Assembly: GCA_000432995.1 (NCBI GenBank)
Contig: HF972577.1
Span: 2,391 to 10,770, forward strand
DNA from: Clostridium sp. CAG:1013
GTDB taxonomy: Bacteria; Bacillota; Clostridia; Oscillospirales; Acutalibacteraceae
Length of the DNA: 8,380 bases
Direction: 5' to 3'
Shown: one piece after another, positions 1 through 5,948 of the stretch
Layout: every line of letters begins with the position of its first letter
Position numbering within the stretch: position 1 is the stretch's first letter
Position numbers and translations under genes: made by a program
Notes under the pieces: model-generated
Database searches by the model: none
What the model saw: only the letters and a program-made list of their open reading frames with translations
Told to the model about the DNA's origin: nothing

Positions 1-43
1 GGCGACGGCGAGTAGCGCCTTTCGCTCCTTTTTGTGCTGCCAT
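1..43 (-). CDS. rpsK: 30S ribosomal protein S11, 5' end only (partial)
   Basis: Only the first 14 codons and one further base lie in the window; the gene runs off the left edge. The visible product is MAAQKGAKGATRRR, a basic N-terminal tail of the kind seen at the start of bacterial S11. The start is ATG at 43-41, preceded by the SD sequence AAGGAGGG, which overlaps the TAA stop of rpsM; the two genes are 13 nt apart. S11 is a 30S platform protein near the mRNA exit channel. The call rests mainly on position, since rpsK follows rpsM in almost all bacterial alpha operons, and only secondarily on the short peptide. Confidence 0.85.
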   Translation of the reverse strand, partial: MAAQKGAKGATRRR

Positions 44-56
44 TTAGAATCCCTCC

Positions 57-425
57 TTACTTCTTCTTGTTCGCCATGGTCTTTCTGGGACCCTTGCGAG
101 TGCGGGCGTTGGTCTTAGTGCGCTGGCCGCGAACAGGCAGGCCCTTGCGATGGCGCACGCCGCGATAGCAGCCGATCTCGATCAGACGCTTGATATCGAA
201 GGCAACGTCCCGGCGGAGGTCGCCCTCCACATGGCAGTTCTTGTCGATATAATCTCTCAGTTTCGCAGTGTCATCTTCAGAAAGATCCCGCACACGGATG
301 TCGGGGTCCACGCCAGTGGCGGCGCAGATGTTTGTGGCGGTTTTGCGGCCGATGCCGTAGATATAGGTAAGGGCGATCTCGATCCGCTTGTCTCTGGGTA
401 AGTCGATACCGGAAATACGAGCCAT
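57..425 (-). CDS. rpsM: 30S ribosomal protein S13
   Basis: S13 sits in the 30S head and contacts 16S rRNA, the P-site tRNA and, through intersubunit bridges, the 50S subunit. The 122-residue product has the normal family length. It has the N-terminal MARISGIDLP start, a helix-hairpin-helix-like segment around YGIGRKTA (residues 23-30), and the C-terminal signature RGVRHRKGLPVRGQRTKTN (88-106) followed by a basic tail ending KKK, which reaches toward tRNA. The ATG start is supported by GGAGG at 433-437, 7 nt upstream. The gene lies 30 nt after rpmJ and 13 nt before rpsK, the standard start of the alpha block. There is no room for an E. coli-style long leader with an S4 target. Confidence 0.98.
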   Translation of the reverse strand: MARISGIDLPRDKRIEIALTYIYGIGRKTATNICAATGVDPDIRVRDLSEDDTAKLRDYIDKNCHVEGDLRRDVAFDIKRLIEIGCYRGVRHRKGLPVRGQRTKTNARTRKGPRKTMANKKK

Positions 426-455
426 TCTTACACCTCCATGGTATTGCCCAGGCTA

Positions 456-569
456 TTAGCCCTGGCGCTGCTTATGCTTGGGGTTGTCACAGATGACCAT
501 GACTTTGCCCTTACGCTTAATGATCTTGCATTTTTCGCACATTTTCTTAACAGAAGGTCTGACTTTCAT
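456..569 (-). CDS. rpmJ: 50S ribosomal protein L36, zinc-binding form
   Basis: A 37-residue protein beginning MKVRPSVKKMCEKC and ending KHKQRQG. L36 is the smallest 50S protein and binds 23S rRNA near the base of the L7/L12 stalk. The zinc ribbon is complete: Cys11, Cys14, Cys27 and His32. This is the zinc-dependent (C+) paralogue rather than the cysteine-free version. The ATG start is well supported by AAGGAGG at 577-583, 7 nt upstream. It lies 50 nt after infA and 30 nt before rpsM, its usual place in Firmicutes. The length and every key residue match the family, so confidence is high despite the small size. Confidence 0.98.
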   Translation of the reverse strand: MKVRPSVKKMCEKCKIIKRKGKVMVICDNPKHKQRQG

Positions 570-619
570 AATGTGCCCTCCTTATCAGTGGGATACGTCA
601 GTGATTCTGTGGATTACTC

Positions 620-838
620 TTATTTCGAGCGCCACGTGATGCGGCCCTTGGTCAGGTCATAGGGTGACATTTCCATGGTGACCTTGTCTCCGGGCAGGAT
701 TCGGATGAAGTTCATCCGCAGCTTTCCGGAAATGTGGGCCAGCACTGTGTGCCCGTTGGGAAGCTCTACCTGAAATGTGGCATTGGGCAGTGCTTCCTTC
801 ACGACTCCCTGCACTTCAATTACGTCCTGCTTTGACAT
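620..838 (-). CDS. infA: Translation initiation factor IF-1
   Basis: IF-1 binds the A site of the 30S subunit during initiation, working with IF-2 and IF-3 to guide initiator tRNA to the P site. The 72-residue product is the usual length and is essentially one OB-fold (S1-like) domain. Landmarks are MSKQDVIEVQG (1-11), LPNATFQVELPNGH (17-30), AHISGKLRMNFIRILPGD (34-51) and the C-terminal SPYDLTKGRITWR (58-70). The ATG start has GGAGG at 847-851, 8 nt upstream. It follows the KOW gene by 17 nt and precedes rpmJ by 50 nt, the standard Firmicute arrangement, in which infA lies in the ribosomal protein cluster. Confidence 0.98.
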   Translation of the reverse strand: MSKQDVIEVQGVVKEALPNATFQVELPNGHTVLAHISGKLRMNFIRILPGDKVTMEMSPYDLTKGRITWRSK

Positions 839-855
839 AGGAAAAACCTCCGTAC

Positions 856-1107
856 TTACTTTTCCGCCGCCCGGGTAAAAGGTCCCAGGGCGCCGCGTAT
901 TGCTCGATTGGTTTTCAGAGCTTCCTCCGGCAGCACGGTCCCCGTGGGAGCCAGATGGAAGAGCTTCTTCCGCTTGGGCCGCTCCAGAGGCCGACGCTTT
1001 CCGTCCACCACCACCGCACAGGGCGGGGCGACTTCCAGCACCGCCAGGAAGCTGCCTTTATCATGGCCGGCAAGGGACCTTACCACCTGGCCTCGCTTCC
1101 ACTCCAT
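856..1107 (-). CDS. Small KOW-domain (L14e/L27e-like) RNA-binding protein
   Basis: An 83-residue basic protein. Residues 4-24 (KRGQVVRSLAGHDKGSFLAVL) carry a KOW-type core: a beta strand, then a glycine in the AGHDKG turn, then a second strand. Residues 35-52 form a basic segment with DGKRRPL and PKRKKLFHL. This layout resembles small bacterial relatives of archaeal and eukaryotic L14e/L27e that sit between map and infA in many Firmicutes; Bacillus subtilis ybzG occupies the same slot. The molecular role of this family is not established to my knowledge; RNA or ribosome binding is inferred from the fold and neighbours. The ATG start is supported by a TGAGGT SD at 1114-1119 that overlaps the map stop codon (9-nt gap), suggesting coupled translation. 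The C-terminal third looks less conserved and may be a flexible tail. Confidence 0.88.
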   Translation of the reverse strand: MEWKRGQVVRSLAGHDKGSFLAVLEVAPPCAVVVDGKRRPLERPKRKKLFHLAPTGTVLPEEALKTNRAIRGALGPFTRAAEK

Positions 1108-1116
1108 GGCCCGACC

Positions 1117-1869
1117 TCAATCCAAAAGGGTCAAGGGCACGGGTCCGTCGGAAGTGATGGCCACTGTGTGCTCAAAGTGAGCGGAAAGGCTTCCGTCCTT
1201 GGTCACTGTGGTCCAGCCGTCATCCAGGATCTTCACCCCGGGTTTGCCCATATTGATCATGGGCTCGATGGCGATCACCATGCCTGGCAACAGTCTCACG
1301 CCCCTACCGGGCGTGCCGTAATTGGGAACGCTGGGGTCTTCATGGAGCTTCGCACCTACTCCGTGGCCGACGAATTCTCGTACCACCGAGTAACCGCGAG
1401 CTTCGACATACGCCTGCACCGCGTGGCCGATATCGCCTAAACGGTTGCCGGGCCTTGCCTGTTCAATGCCTAAAAACAGGCTCTGCTGTGTGGCGTCCAA
1501 AAGCGCCTGGGCTTCAGGACTGATCTCGCCGCAGGGGAAGGTCCAGGCGTTGTCGCCGTGAAAGCCTTCGTAGTAAGCGCCGATATCGATCCCCACGATG
1601 TCGCCCTTTTTCAGGATGGTGCCTTTGGAGGGTATGCCGTGGATCACCACATCGTTTACAGAAATACAGGCACTGGCCGGGTAGCCGCTGTACCCCAGAA
1701 AGCTGGGGGTTGCCCCTTCGCTCTCGATGTACGAGCGGACGATCTTATCGATCTCCCAGGTGGAGACACCGGGTTCTACCGCTTCGCCAGCCAGCCTGAG
1801 TGCTTTTTGTGAGATCTTGCCGGCTTTCCGCATCACGGAAAGTTCCCGGCTAGTCTTCAGCACGATCAT
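1117..1869 (-). CDS. map: Type I methionine aminopeptidase
   Basis: A cytosolic metalloenzyme that removes the initiator methionine from nascent proteins near the ribosomal exit tunnel. The 250-residue protein is a single pita-bread catalytic domain with no N-terminal zinc-finger extension, so it is the short type Ia form. All expected residues are present: His77 (VIHGIP), metal ligands Asp95 (GIDIG), Asp106 (HGDNAW), His169 (GHGVG), Glu202 (AIEPM) and Glu233 (FEHT), plus His176. These are offset by two from E. coli Map. The ATG start overlaps the adk stop in an ATGA tetranucleotide, so translation is probably coupled to adk. No strong separate SD site is needed or obvious. The following KOW gene begins 9 nt after its TGA stop. 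Confidence 0.98.
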   Translation of the reverse strand: MIVLKTSRELSVMRKAGKISQKALRLAGEAVEPGVSTWEIDKIVRSYIESEGATPSFLGYSGYPASACISVNDVVIHGIPSKGTILKKGDIVGIDIGAYYEGFHGDNAWTFPCGEISPEAQALLDATQQSLFLGIEQARPGNRLGDIGHAVQAYVEARGYSVVREFVGHGVGAKLHEDPSVPNYGTPGRGVRLLPGMVIAIEPMINMGKPGVKILDDGWTTVTKDGSLSAHFEHTVAITSDGPVPLTLLD

Positions 1870-2504
1870 GTCAAATCCTCCAGAGCCTCCATCACCAGGC
1901 GGGTGGTGTCCTCCACCTTATCCTGGCCGTGAACCACAAGCAGTTTGCCCTGCTTGCTGTAGTACTCTTTGAGGGGTTCTGTCTGGGTGTGATACACTTC
2001 CAGACGTTCTTTCACTGTATCCGGATGGTCATCCTTGCGCTGAACAAGGGTGCCGCCGCAGATGTCACACTTGCCCTCTTCCTTGGGCTGCTTATACAGC
2101 ACGTGGTAAGAGGAGCCGCAGCTTTCGCAGACACGGCGTCCGGACATGCGGGTGACGATGTCCTCGTCCGCCACCTCGATATCGAGGACGGCGTCGATCT
2201 CCACACCCATCTTATCCAGAGCCTCGGCCTGGGGGATGGTCCTGGGGAAACCGTCCAGGATGAAACCGTTCTGGCAGTCCTCCTGGGCCAGGCGGTCCTG
2301 GATGATGCCGATGAGGATCTCATCGGGCACCAGCTGACCGCTCTCCATATAGCTCTTTGCTTTCAGGCCCATCTCCGTGCCGCTCTTCAGCGCTTCGCGG
2401 AGAATGTTCCCCGTAGAAATGGTGGGGATGTTGTTCTTCTGGCAAATCTTTTCCGCCTGGGTGCCTTTGCCGGCTCCGGGCGCGCCTAACAAAATCAGCT
2501 TCAT
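1866..2504 (-). CDS. adk: Adenylate kinase, long form with zinc-binding lid
   Basis: Catalyses AMP + ATP = 2 ADP in the cytosol, balancing adenine nucleotides. The product is 212 residues. The P-loop GAPGAGKGT lies at 7-15, the AMP-binding segment STGNILR at 30-36, the GFPRT motif at 85-89, and the arginine-rich TRMSGRR before the lid at 118-124. The lid carries four cysteines, Cys126-x2-Cys129 and Cys146-x2-Cys149, a structural zinc site typical of Gram-positive adenylate kinases. RKDDHPDTVKERL (156-168) supplies further nucleotide-binding arginines. The ATG start has GGAGG at 2513-2517, 8 nt upstream. It lies 20 nt after secY and overlaps map by 4 nt, the normal spc-operon context in Firmicutes. 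Confidence 0.98.
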   Translation of the reverse strand: MKLILLGAPGAGKGTQAEKICQKNNIPTISTGNILREALKSGTEMGLKAKSYMESGQLVPDEILIGIIQDRLAQEDCQNGFILDGFPRTIPQAEALDKMGVEIDAVLDIEVADEDIVTRMSGRRVCESCGSSYHVLYKQPKEEGKCDICGGTLVQRKDDHPDTVKERLEVYHTQTEPLKEYYSKQGKLLVVHGQDKVEDTTRLVMEALEDLT

Positions 2505-2524
2505 AGCTTCATCCTCCGTTTCTG

Positions 2525-3835
2525 TTAATCCAGAAAACCTTTGTAGTGGCGCATCATCATCTGAGATTCCAGCTGCTTGACAGTCTCAAGAGCCACACCC
2601 ACGATAATGATGATGGAAGTACCACCCATGGACAGGCCATACATGCCGGTCACATTGGTGTAGATGATGGGGACCAGGGCGACGAACGCCAGGAACAGGG
2701 CCCCGATCAGGGTAACCTTGGAAAGGATCTTCGCGATGAAATCTGCCGTGGGCTTTCCGGGACGAATACCCGGAATAGTGCCGTTGTTCTGGCGGAGATT
2801 ATTGGCCATTTCCAGCGGATTATACTGGATGGACATATAGAAGTAAGCGAACATCAGGATCAGCAGGAAGTAGAGCACGATATACAACCAGCCCTGCTGG
2901 GAGAAAGCGTCCAAAATGGCTTTCCCGAAACCCTCGGTGGGGTTCACAAACAGCTTGATGAACTGGGGGATGGACAGGATGGCGCTTGCGAAAATCACAG
3001 GCATAACGCCGCTCATGGACACCCGAATGGGCAGGAACGTGCTCTGGCCGCCGTACATCTTGCGGCCAACCACCTTCTTGGCGTACTGCACGGGGATCCG
3101 GCGCTCGGCTTCGTTCATGAAGACGATAACCCAGATGACCGCCAGGAACAGCACGACAAACAGGGGAGCCAGCACCAGGTACTGGCCGGCGGAGGTGGCG
3201 CTCTCCATACCCAGCTGCATGTACTGCCACACGGTGCCGAAAGTAACCGGCAGCCGGGCGACGATACCGGCAAACAGGATGATGGAAATGCCGTTGCCCA
3301 CGCCTTTTTCATTGATCTGCTCGCCCATCCACATGATCAGCGCGGTGCCGGCAGTGAAGGTGAGCACGATAACGATCCCGGTAAACACGCCGGCAAAGCC
3401 GTCGCTGTACTCTACGATGTTATAGCTGCGCAGGTACAGATAGTAAGCCACGCCCTGGATCAGGCCCAGGATAACGGTGACATACCGGGTGATGGTGGCG
3501 ATCTTCTTGCGGCCATCCTCGCCCTCTTTGGCCATACGCTCCAACGCCGGAATGGCGATGGTCAGCAGCTGCATGATAATGGAGCTGTTGATGTAAGGCG
3601 TAATGCCCATTGCGAACAGGGAGGCGTACTGGAAGGCGCCGCCGGTGAGCATGTTGATATATCCCAGCGCGGAGTTTTCCGACGCGGAGCTCATCAGCTC
3701 CGACAGTGCGGAAGCGTCCAGGAAGGGCGCGGGAATGACGGAACCGAAACGGAACACAACGATGATCAGCAGTGTATACAGGAGCTTCTTCCGCAGGTCC
3801 GGGATTCGCCACGCGTTTCGGATCGTGTTAAACAC
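2525..3835 (-). CDS. secY: Protein translocase subunit SecY
   Basis: SecY forms the membrane channel of the SecYEG translocon, through which preproteins pass and from which membrane proteins insert. The 436-residue protein is close to normal length and has the hydrophobic pattern of ten membrane helices, the first near residues 18-37. Landmarks are the N-terminus MFNTIRNAWRIPDLRKK, the TM2 signature LFAMGITPYINSSIIMQLL (73-91), the segment MGEQINEKGVGNGISI (170-185), the cytosolic C4 loop NEAERRIPVQYAKK (241-254) and the C5 loop GIRPGKPT (356-363), which contact SecA and ribosomes. The start is GTG, directly after the rplO TAA with no gap. It is preferred because it gives the family-typical N-terminus and sits 8 nt from the GAGG of the SD. 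adk follows after 20 nt. Confidence 0.98.
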   Translation of the reverse strand: MFNTIRNAWRIPDLRKKLLYTLLIIVVFRFGSVIPAPFLDASALSELMSSASENSALGYINMLTGGAFQYASLFAMGITPYINSSIIMQLLTIAIPALERMAKEGEDGRKKIATITRYVTVILGLIQGVAYYLYLRSYNIVEYSDGFAGVFTGIVIVLTFTAGTALIMWMGEQINEKGVGNGISIILFAGIVARLPVTFGTVWQYMQLGMESATSAGQYLVLAPLFVVLFLAVIWVIVFMNEAERRIPVQYAKKVVGRKMYGGQSTFLPIRVSMSGVMPVIFASAILSIPQFIKLFVNPTEGFGKAILDAFSQQGWLYIVLYFLLILMFAYFYMSIQYNPLEMANNLRQNNGTIPGIRPGKPTADFIAKILSKVTLIGALFLAFVALVPIIYTNVTGMYGLSMGGTSIIIIVGVALETVKQLESQMMMRHYKGFLD

Positions 3836-4276
3836 TTAGATCACCTCGGCCTTTCCGCCGGCAGCTTCGATCTTGGCCTTAGCGGCCTGAGAAAAAGCAT
3901 TGGCTTTTACGGTCAGCTTTTTCTCCAGCTTCCCGTTGGAAAGGATTTTCACGCCGTCGCAATCCTTCTTCAGGATGCCGGCTGCGATCAACGCTGCTGC
4001 GTCAACGGACGCCCCGTCCTCAAACCGGTTCAGGGAACCAACGTTGATGGAGACAATCTCTTTTGCGAAAATATTGTTGAAACCTCTTTTGGGGATTCTT
4101 CTCTGCATAGGCATCTGGCCGCCCTCAAAGCCGGGCCGCATGCCGTGGCCAGCACGGGCCTTCTGGCCCTTGTGGCCCTTACCGGCGGTCTTGCCGGTGC
4201 CGGCGCCATATCCTCTGCCGATACGCTTGCGCTCTTTGGTAGCGCCGGGCGTAGCTGTAAGCTGATTGAGCTTCAT
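3836..4276 (-). CDS. rplO: 50S ribosomal protein L15
   Basis: L15 is a late-assembling 50S protein with a long glycine- and arginine-rich N-terminal extension threading into 23S rRNA. That region is clear here: RKRIGRGYGAGTGKTAGKGHK (residues 16-36), then GQKARAGHGMRPGFEGGQMP (37-56), then RRIPKRGF (59-66) and a C-terminal alpha/beta domain. I start at the ATG at 4276, giving 146 residues beginning MKLNQL, the usual L15 start. An in-frame GTG two codons upstream (4282) is only 3 nt from the AAGGAGG SD at 4286-4292, whereas the ATG is 9 nt away. The last codons, GAG GTG ATC TAA, also serve as the SD for secY, whose GTG start is the next codon. Confidence 0.97.
   Translation of the reverse strand: MKLNQLTATPGATKERKRIGRGYGAGTGKTAGKGHKGQKARAGHGMRPGFEGGQMPMQRRIPKRGFNNIFAKEIVSINVGSLNRFEDGASVDAAALIAAGILKKDCDGVKILSNGKLEKKLTVKANAFSQAAKAKIEAAGGKAEVI
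3839..3847 (-). promoter_or_regulatory. SD for secY embedded in the end of rplO
   Basis: The sequence GAGGTGATC lies in the last three sense codons of rplO (Glu-Val-Ile). It is a continuous 9-base match to the complement of the usual 16S rRNA 3' end. The GAGG core is 8 nt from the secY GTG start, the intervening bases including the rplO TAA. This favours termination-reinitiation or direct loading at the zero-gap junction. The complementarity is read directly; the mechanism is inferred. Confidence 0.8.
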
Positions 4277-4285
4277 TGTCACGCA

Positions 4286-4292
4286 CCTCCTT
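4286..4292 (-). promoter_or_regulatory. SD deciding the rplO start
   Basis: AAGGAGG lies 9 nt upstream of the ATG at 4276 but only 3 nt upstream of the in-frame GTG at 4282. Normal spacing therefore selects the ATG, giving the 146-residue L15 with the family-typical N-terminus. Confidence 0.8.
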
Positions 4293-4302
4293 AGCTTCTT
4301 TT

Positions 4303-4470
4303 TTACTTGCTAACCTCGATCAGATGGCCGATCTTCTTCAGCTTGCCCTGAGTCTGGGCGTTGTCGGGCTGCTCGGTGGTGTCGCCCACCTTCTTCAGTC
4401 CCAGGGATTCGGCAGTGGCGATCTGATCCTTCTTGCTGCCGATCAGGCTTTTCTTCAAAGTAATTTTCAA
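4303..4470 (-). CDS. rpmD: 50S ribosomal protein L30 (TTG start)
   Basis: A 55-residue protein that reads MKITLKKSLIGSKKDQIATA, then ESLGLKKVGD, and ends GHLIEVSK if the initiating TTG is decoded as methionine. The SLIG (8-11), the Gln/Ala-Thr pairing in DQIATAESLGL (15-25) and the length are typical of bacterial L30, a small ferredoxin-like-fold protein of the 50S subunit. There is no ATG in a useful position. The TTG at 4470 lies 7 nt from a strong GGAGGG SD (4478-4483), and starting there gives the family-typical KIT-K-SLIG beginning. The gene fits the conserved rpsE-rpmD-rplO slot: the rpsE stop is 14 nt upstream and overlaps the SD region. L30 is missing from some bacteria, but here it is intact. 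Confidence 0.96.
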   Translation of the reverse strand: MKITLKKSLIGSKKDQIATAESLGLKKVGDTTEQPDNAQTQGKLKKIGHLIEVSK

Positions 4471-4477
4471 AGCTGGG

Positions 4478-4486
4478 CCCTCCCTT
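4478..4486 (-). promoter_or_regulatory. SD of rpmD supporting a TTG start
   Basis: AAGGGAGGG, with its GGAGGG core 7 nt before the TTG at 4470. Its 5' end overlaps the TAA stop of rpsE (4485-4487). The good spacing and absence of a nearby ATG decide the TTG start. Confidence 0.8.
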
Positions 4487-4985
4487 ACAGAATCTCTTTG
4501 GCGGTCTTGCCACGCAGCGCGGCAACTTCTTCAGCGGTGCGCAGCTGGGTCAGGCCAGCCAGGGTAGCGCGGACCACGTTGCAGGGGTTGTTGGAACGCA
4601 GAGCCTTGGCACGGATATCACGGATGCCAGCGCATTCCACCACGGCACGCACGGGGCCGCCGGCGATAACGCCGGTACCAGGAGCAGCGGGCTTCAGGAT
4701 GACCCGGCCGGCGCCGAACTCGCCCACGATGTCGTGGGGGATGGTGGAGCCCCGCAGAGCGATGCGGGTCAGATGCTTCTTGGCGTCCTCGATGCCCTTG
4801 CGGATGGCGTCCGGAACTTCAGCGGCCTTGCCGATGCCGAAGCCCACGATGCCGTCGCCGTTGCCAACGACCACCAGAGCGGCGAACTTCATAACACGGC
4901 CGCCCTTAACGGTCTTGGAAACGCGGTTGATAGCCACGACCCGCTCTTGCAGGTCCAGAACAGTAGCGTCAATATTACTAGCCAA
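4485..4985 (-). CDS. rpsE: 30S ribosomal protein S5 (probable TTG start)
   Basis: S5 lies at the 30S mRNA entry side and affects decoding fidelity; spectinomycin resistance mutations map to its N-terminal loop. The double-stranded-RNA-binding-like N domain is visible as VVAINRVSKTVKGGRVMKFA, followed by GNGDGIVGFGIGKA. The C domain carries GAGRVILKPAAPGTGVIAGG and RSNNPCNVVRAT. Two starts are possible. The ATG at 4991 is only 2 nt from GGAGG; the TTG at 4985 is 8 nt away and gives MASNIDATVLDL, closer to the usual S5 start. I prefer the TTG (166 residues); with the ATG it would be 168. The gene identity is certain and only the two N-terminal residues are in question. rplR lies upstream and rpmD 14 nt downstream. 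Confidence 0.96.
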   Translation of the reverse strand: MASNIDATVLDLQERVVAINRVSKTVKGGRVMKFAALVVVGNGDGIVGFGIGKAAEVPDAIRKGIEDAKKHLTRIALRGSTIPHDIVGEFGAGRVILKPAAPGTGVIAGGPVRAVVECAGIRDIRAKALRSNNPCNVVRATLAGLTQLRTAEEVAALRGKTAKEIL

Positions 4986-4993
4986 AATCATTT

Positions 4994-5000
4994 CCTCCTT
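4994..5000 (-). promoter_or_regulatory. SD deciding the rpsE start
   Basis: AAGGAGG ends 2 nt before the ATG at 4991 and 8 nt before the in-frame TTG at 4985. A 2-nt spacing is too tight for normal 30S loading, so the site argues for the TTG. Confidence 0.7.
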
Positions 5001-5002
5001 AC

Positions 5003-5362
5003 TTAGAAGTTGAGGCCGCCCTCACGGGCGCCTTCGGCCAGCTCTTTGACACGGCCGTGGAAAATATATCCGCCGCGGTCGAAGACCACATTGGTAATGC
5101 CTTTTTCTGCTGCCTTCTGGGCGATCATCTTGCCCACCTCGCGGGCAGCCTCTTTGTTGCCGCCGTTGCCGGAAAAGCTCTTGTCCAGAGTGGACGCAGC
5201 GCACAGGGTACGGCCTGTGGTGTCGTCGATGATCTGGGCGTAGATGTTGGCGCTGGAGCGGAACACGTTCAGGCGGGGCCGCTCGGCGGTGCCGCTGATC
5301 TTGCCGCGCACTCTCTTGTGGCGGCGCAGACGAGCCTTGTTTGTATCTGCCTTATTGACCAT
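5003..5362 (-). CDS. rplR: 50S ribosomal protein L18
   Basis: L18 binds 5S rRNA with L5 and anchors it in the central protuberance of the 50S subunit. The 119-residue protein begins with a basic tail (KARLRRHKRVRGK, 9-21), then RPRLNVFRSSANIYAQIIDD (28-47), and ends with the conserved VVFDRGGYIFHGRVKELAEG (92-111) and REGGLNF. The length and both signatures are standard. The ATG start has AAGGAG at 5372-5377, 9 nt upstream. It follows rplF by 21 nt and precedes rpsE closely, in the usual spc order. Confidence 0.98.
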   Translation of the reverse strand: MVNKADTNKARLRRHKRVRGKISGTAERPRLNVFRSSANIYAQIIDDTTGRTLCAASTLDKSFSGNGGNKEAAREVGKMIAQKAAEKGITNVVFDRGGYIFHGRVKELAEGAREGGLNF

Positions 5363-5383
5363 TTTTTCTCACTCCTTCTACCT

Positions 5384-5929
5384 TTACTTAGAGCCCTTAC
5401 CGGCCTTGCCTTCCTTGCGGCGGACGAATTCGCCGGCATAGCGGATGCCCTTGCCCTTATAGGGTTCCGGCGGCCGCTTCTCGCGGACTTCGGCGGCGAA
5501 CTGGCCAACCTTCTGCTTATCAATGCCGGAGATCACGATGGTGTTGGCGTTGGGAGCGTCAATCTTGATGTCCTCGTTTTCAGACACCACCACCTGATGG
5601 GAATAACCCAGGTTCATAACCAGGTCCTTGCCCTGCTTCTGCACACGATAGCCAACACCCTGAACGTCCAGGGTCTTGGAGAAGCCCTCGGTCACGCCAA
5701 CCACCATATTGTGGATGAGCGTGCGGGTCAGGCCGTGGAGCGAACGGGACTCCTTTTCGTCGTCAGGACGGGTGACCAGGATCTCATTGCCTTCCACAGA
5801 GATGGTCATCTTGGGATTGAAGGTCTGGTCCAGGGTGCCCTTGGGGCCCTTCACCGTCACTTCGCTGCCGTTTACCTTGACTTCAACGCCAGCGGGAATA
5901 TTGATGGGTTTTCTTCCAATTCTCGACAT
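5384..5929 (-). CDS. rplF: 50S ribosomal protein L6
   Basis: L6 lies near the base of the L7/L12 stalk and the sarcin-ricin loop, where elongation factors act. The 181-residue protein has the usual two repeated alpha/beta domains: the N-terminal MSRIGRKPINIPAGV, VKGPKGTL (26-33) and LIHNMVVGVTEGF (71-83), then GVGYRVQKQG (91-100) and the L6 signature PEPYKGKGIRY (154-164). A short lysine-rich tail follows. The start is ATG. Its SD is unusual for this operon: AGGGGGTG around 5938-5945 instead of AGGAGG, 9 nt from the start, which may weaken independent initiation. rpsH ends 19 nt upstream. Confidence 0.98.
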   Translation of the reverse strand: MSRIGRKPINIPAGVEVKVNGSEVTVKGPKGTLDQTFNPKMTISVEGNEILVTRPDDEKESRSLHGLTRTLIHNMVVGVTEGFSKTLDVQGVGYRVQKQGKDLVMNLGYSHQVVVSENEDIKIDAPNANTIVISGIDKQKVGQFAAEVREKRPPEPYKGKGIRYAGEFVRRKEGKAGKGSK

Positions 5930-5948
5930 GCTCTCGCACCCCCTTTTC

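Noticed and set aside
429..440. Tiny ATG-GAG-GTG-TAA leader reading frame before rpsM
   Set aside because: Three codons made largely of the SD sequence itself; nothing suggests it is translated.
426..455. Possible S4 translational operator before rpsM, as in the E. coli alpha operon
   Set aside because: The 30-nt spacer is too short for the E. coli pseudoknot, and in Bacillus S4 regulates its own separate rpsD gene.
570..619. Promoter or terminator in the 50-nt infA-rpmJ gap
   Set aside because: I saw no convincing -35/-10 pair. The only repeats are a direct CACTGA pair and a 4-bp stem, both easily due to chance.
1929..2489. Plus-strand open frame of 186 codons opposite adk
   Set aside because: Antisense to a complete adenylate kinase with all motifs; no recognisable domain or initiation signal.
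2546..4294. Very long plus-strand open frame (582 codons) opposite secY and rplO
   Set aside because: It lies wholly antisense to two unmistakable conserved genes. Its product is rich in His, Asp, Gln and Gly with no recognisable domain, as expected from the complement of GC-rich codons. It has no plausible SD or partner genes.
4310..4525. Minus-strand 71-codon frame overlapping rpmD and the end of rpsE
   Set aside because: It is in a different frame from L30 and its product resembles no ribosomal protein. The true gene is the TTG-started L30 frame at 4303-4470.
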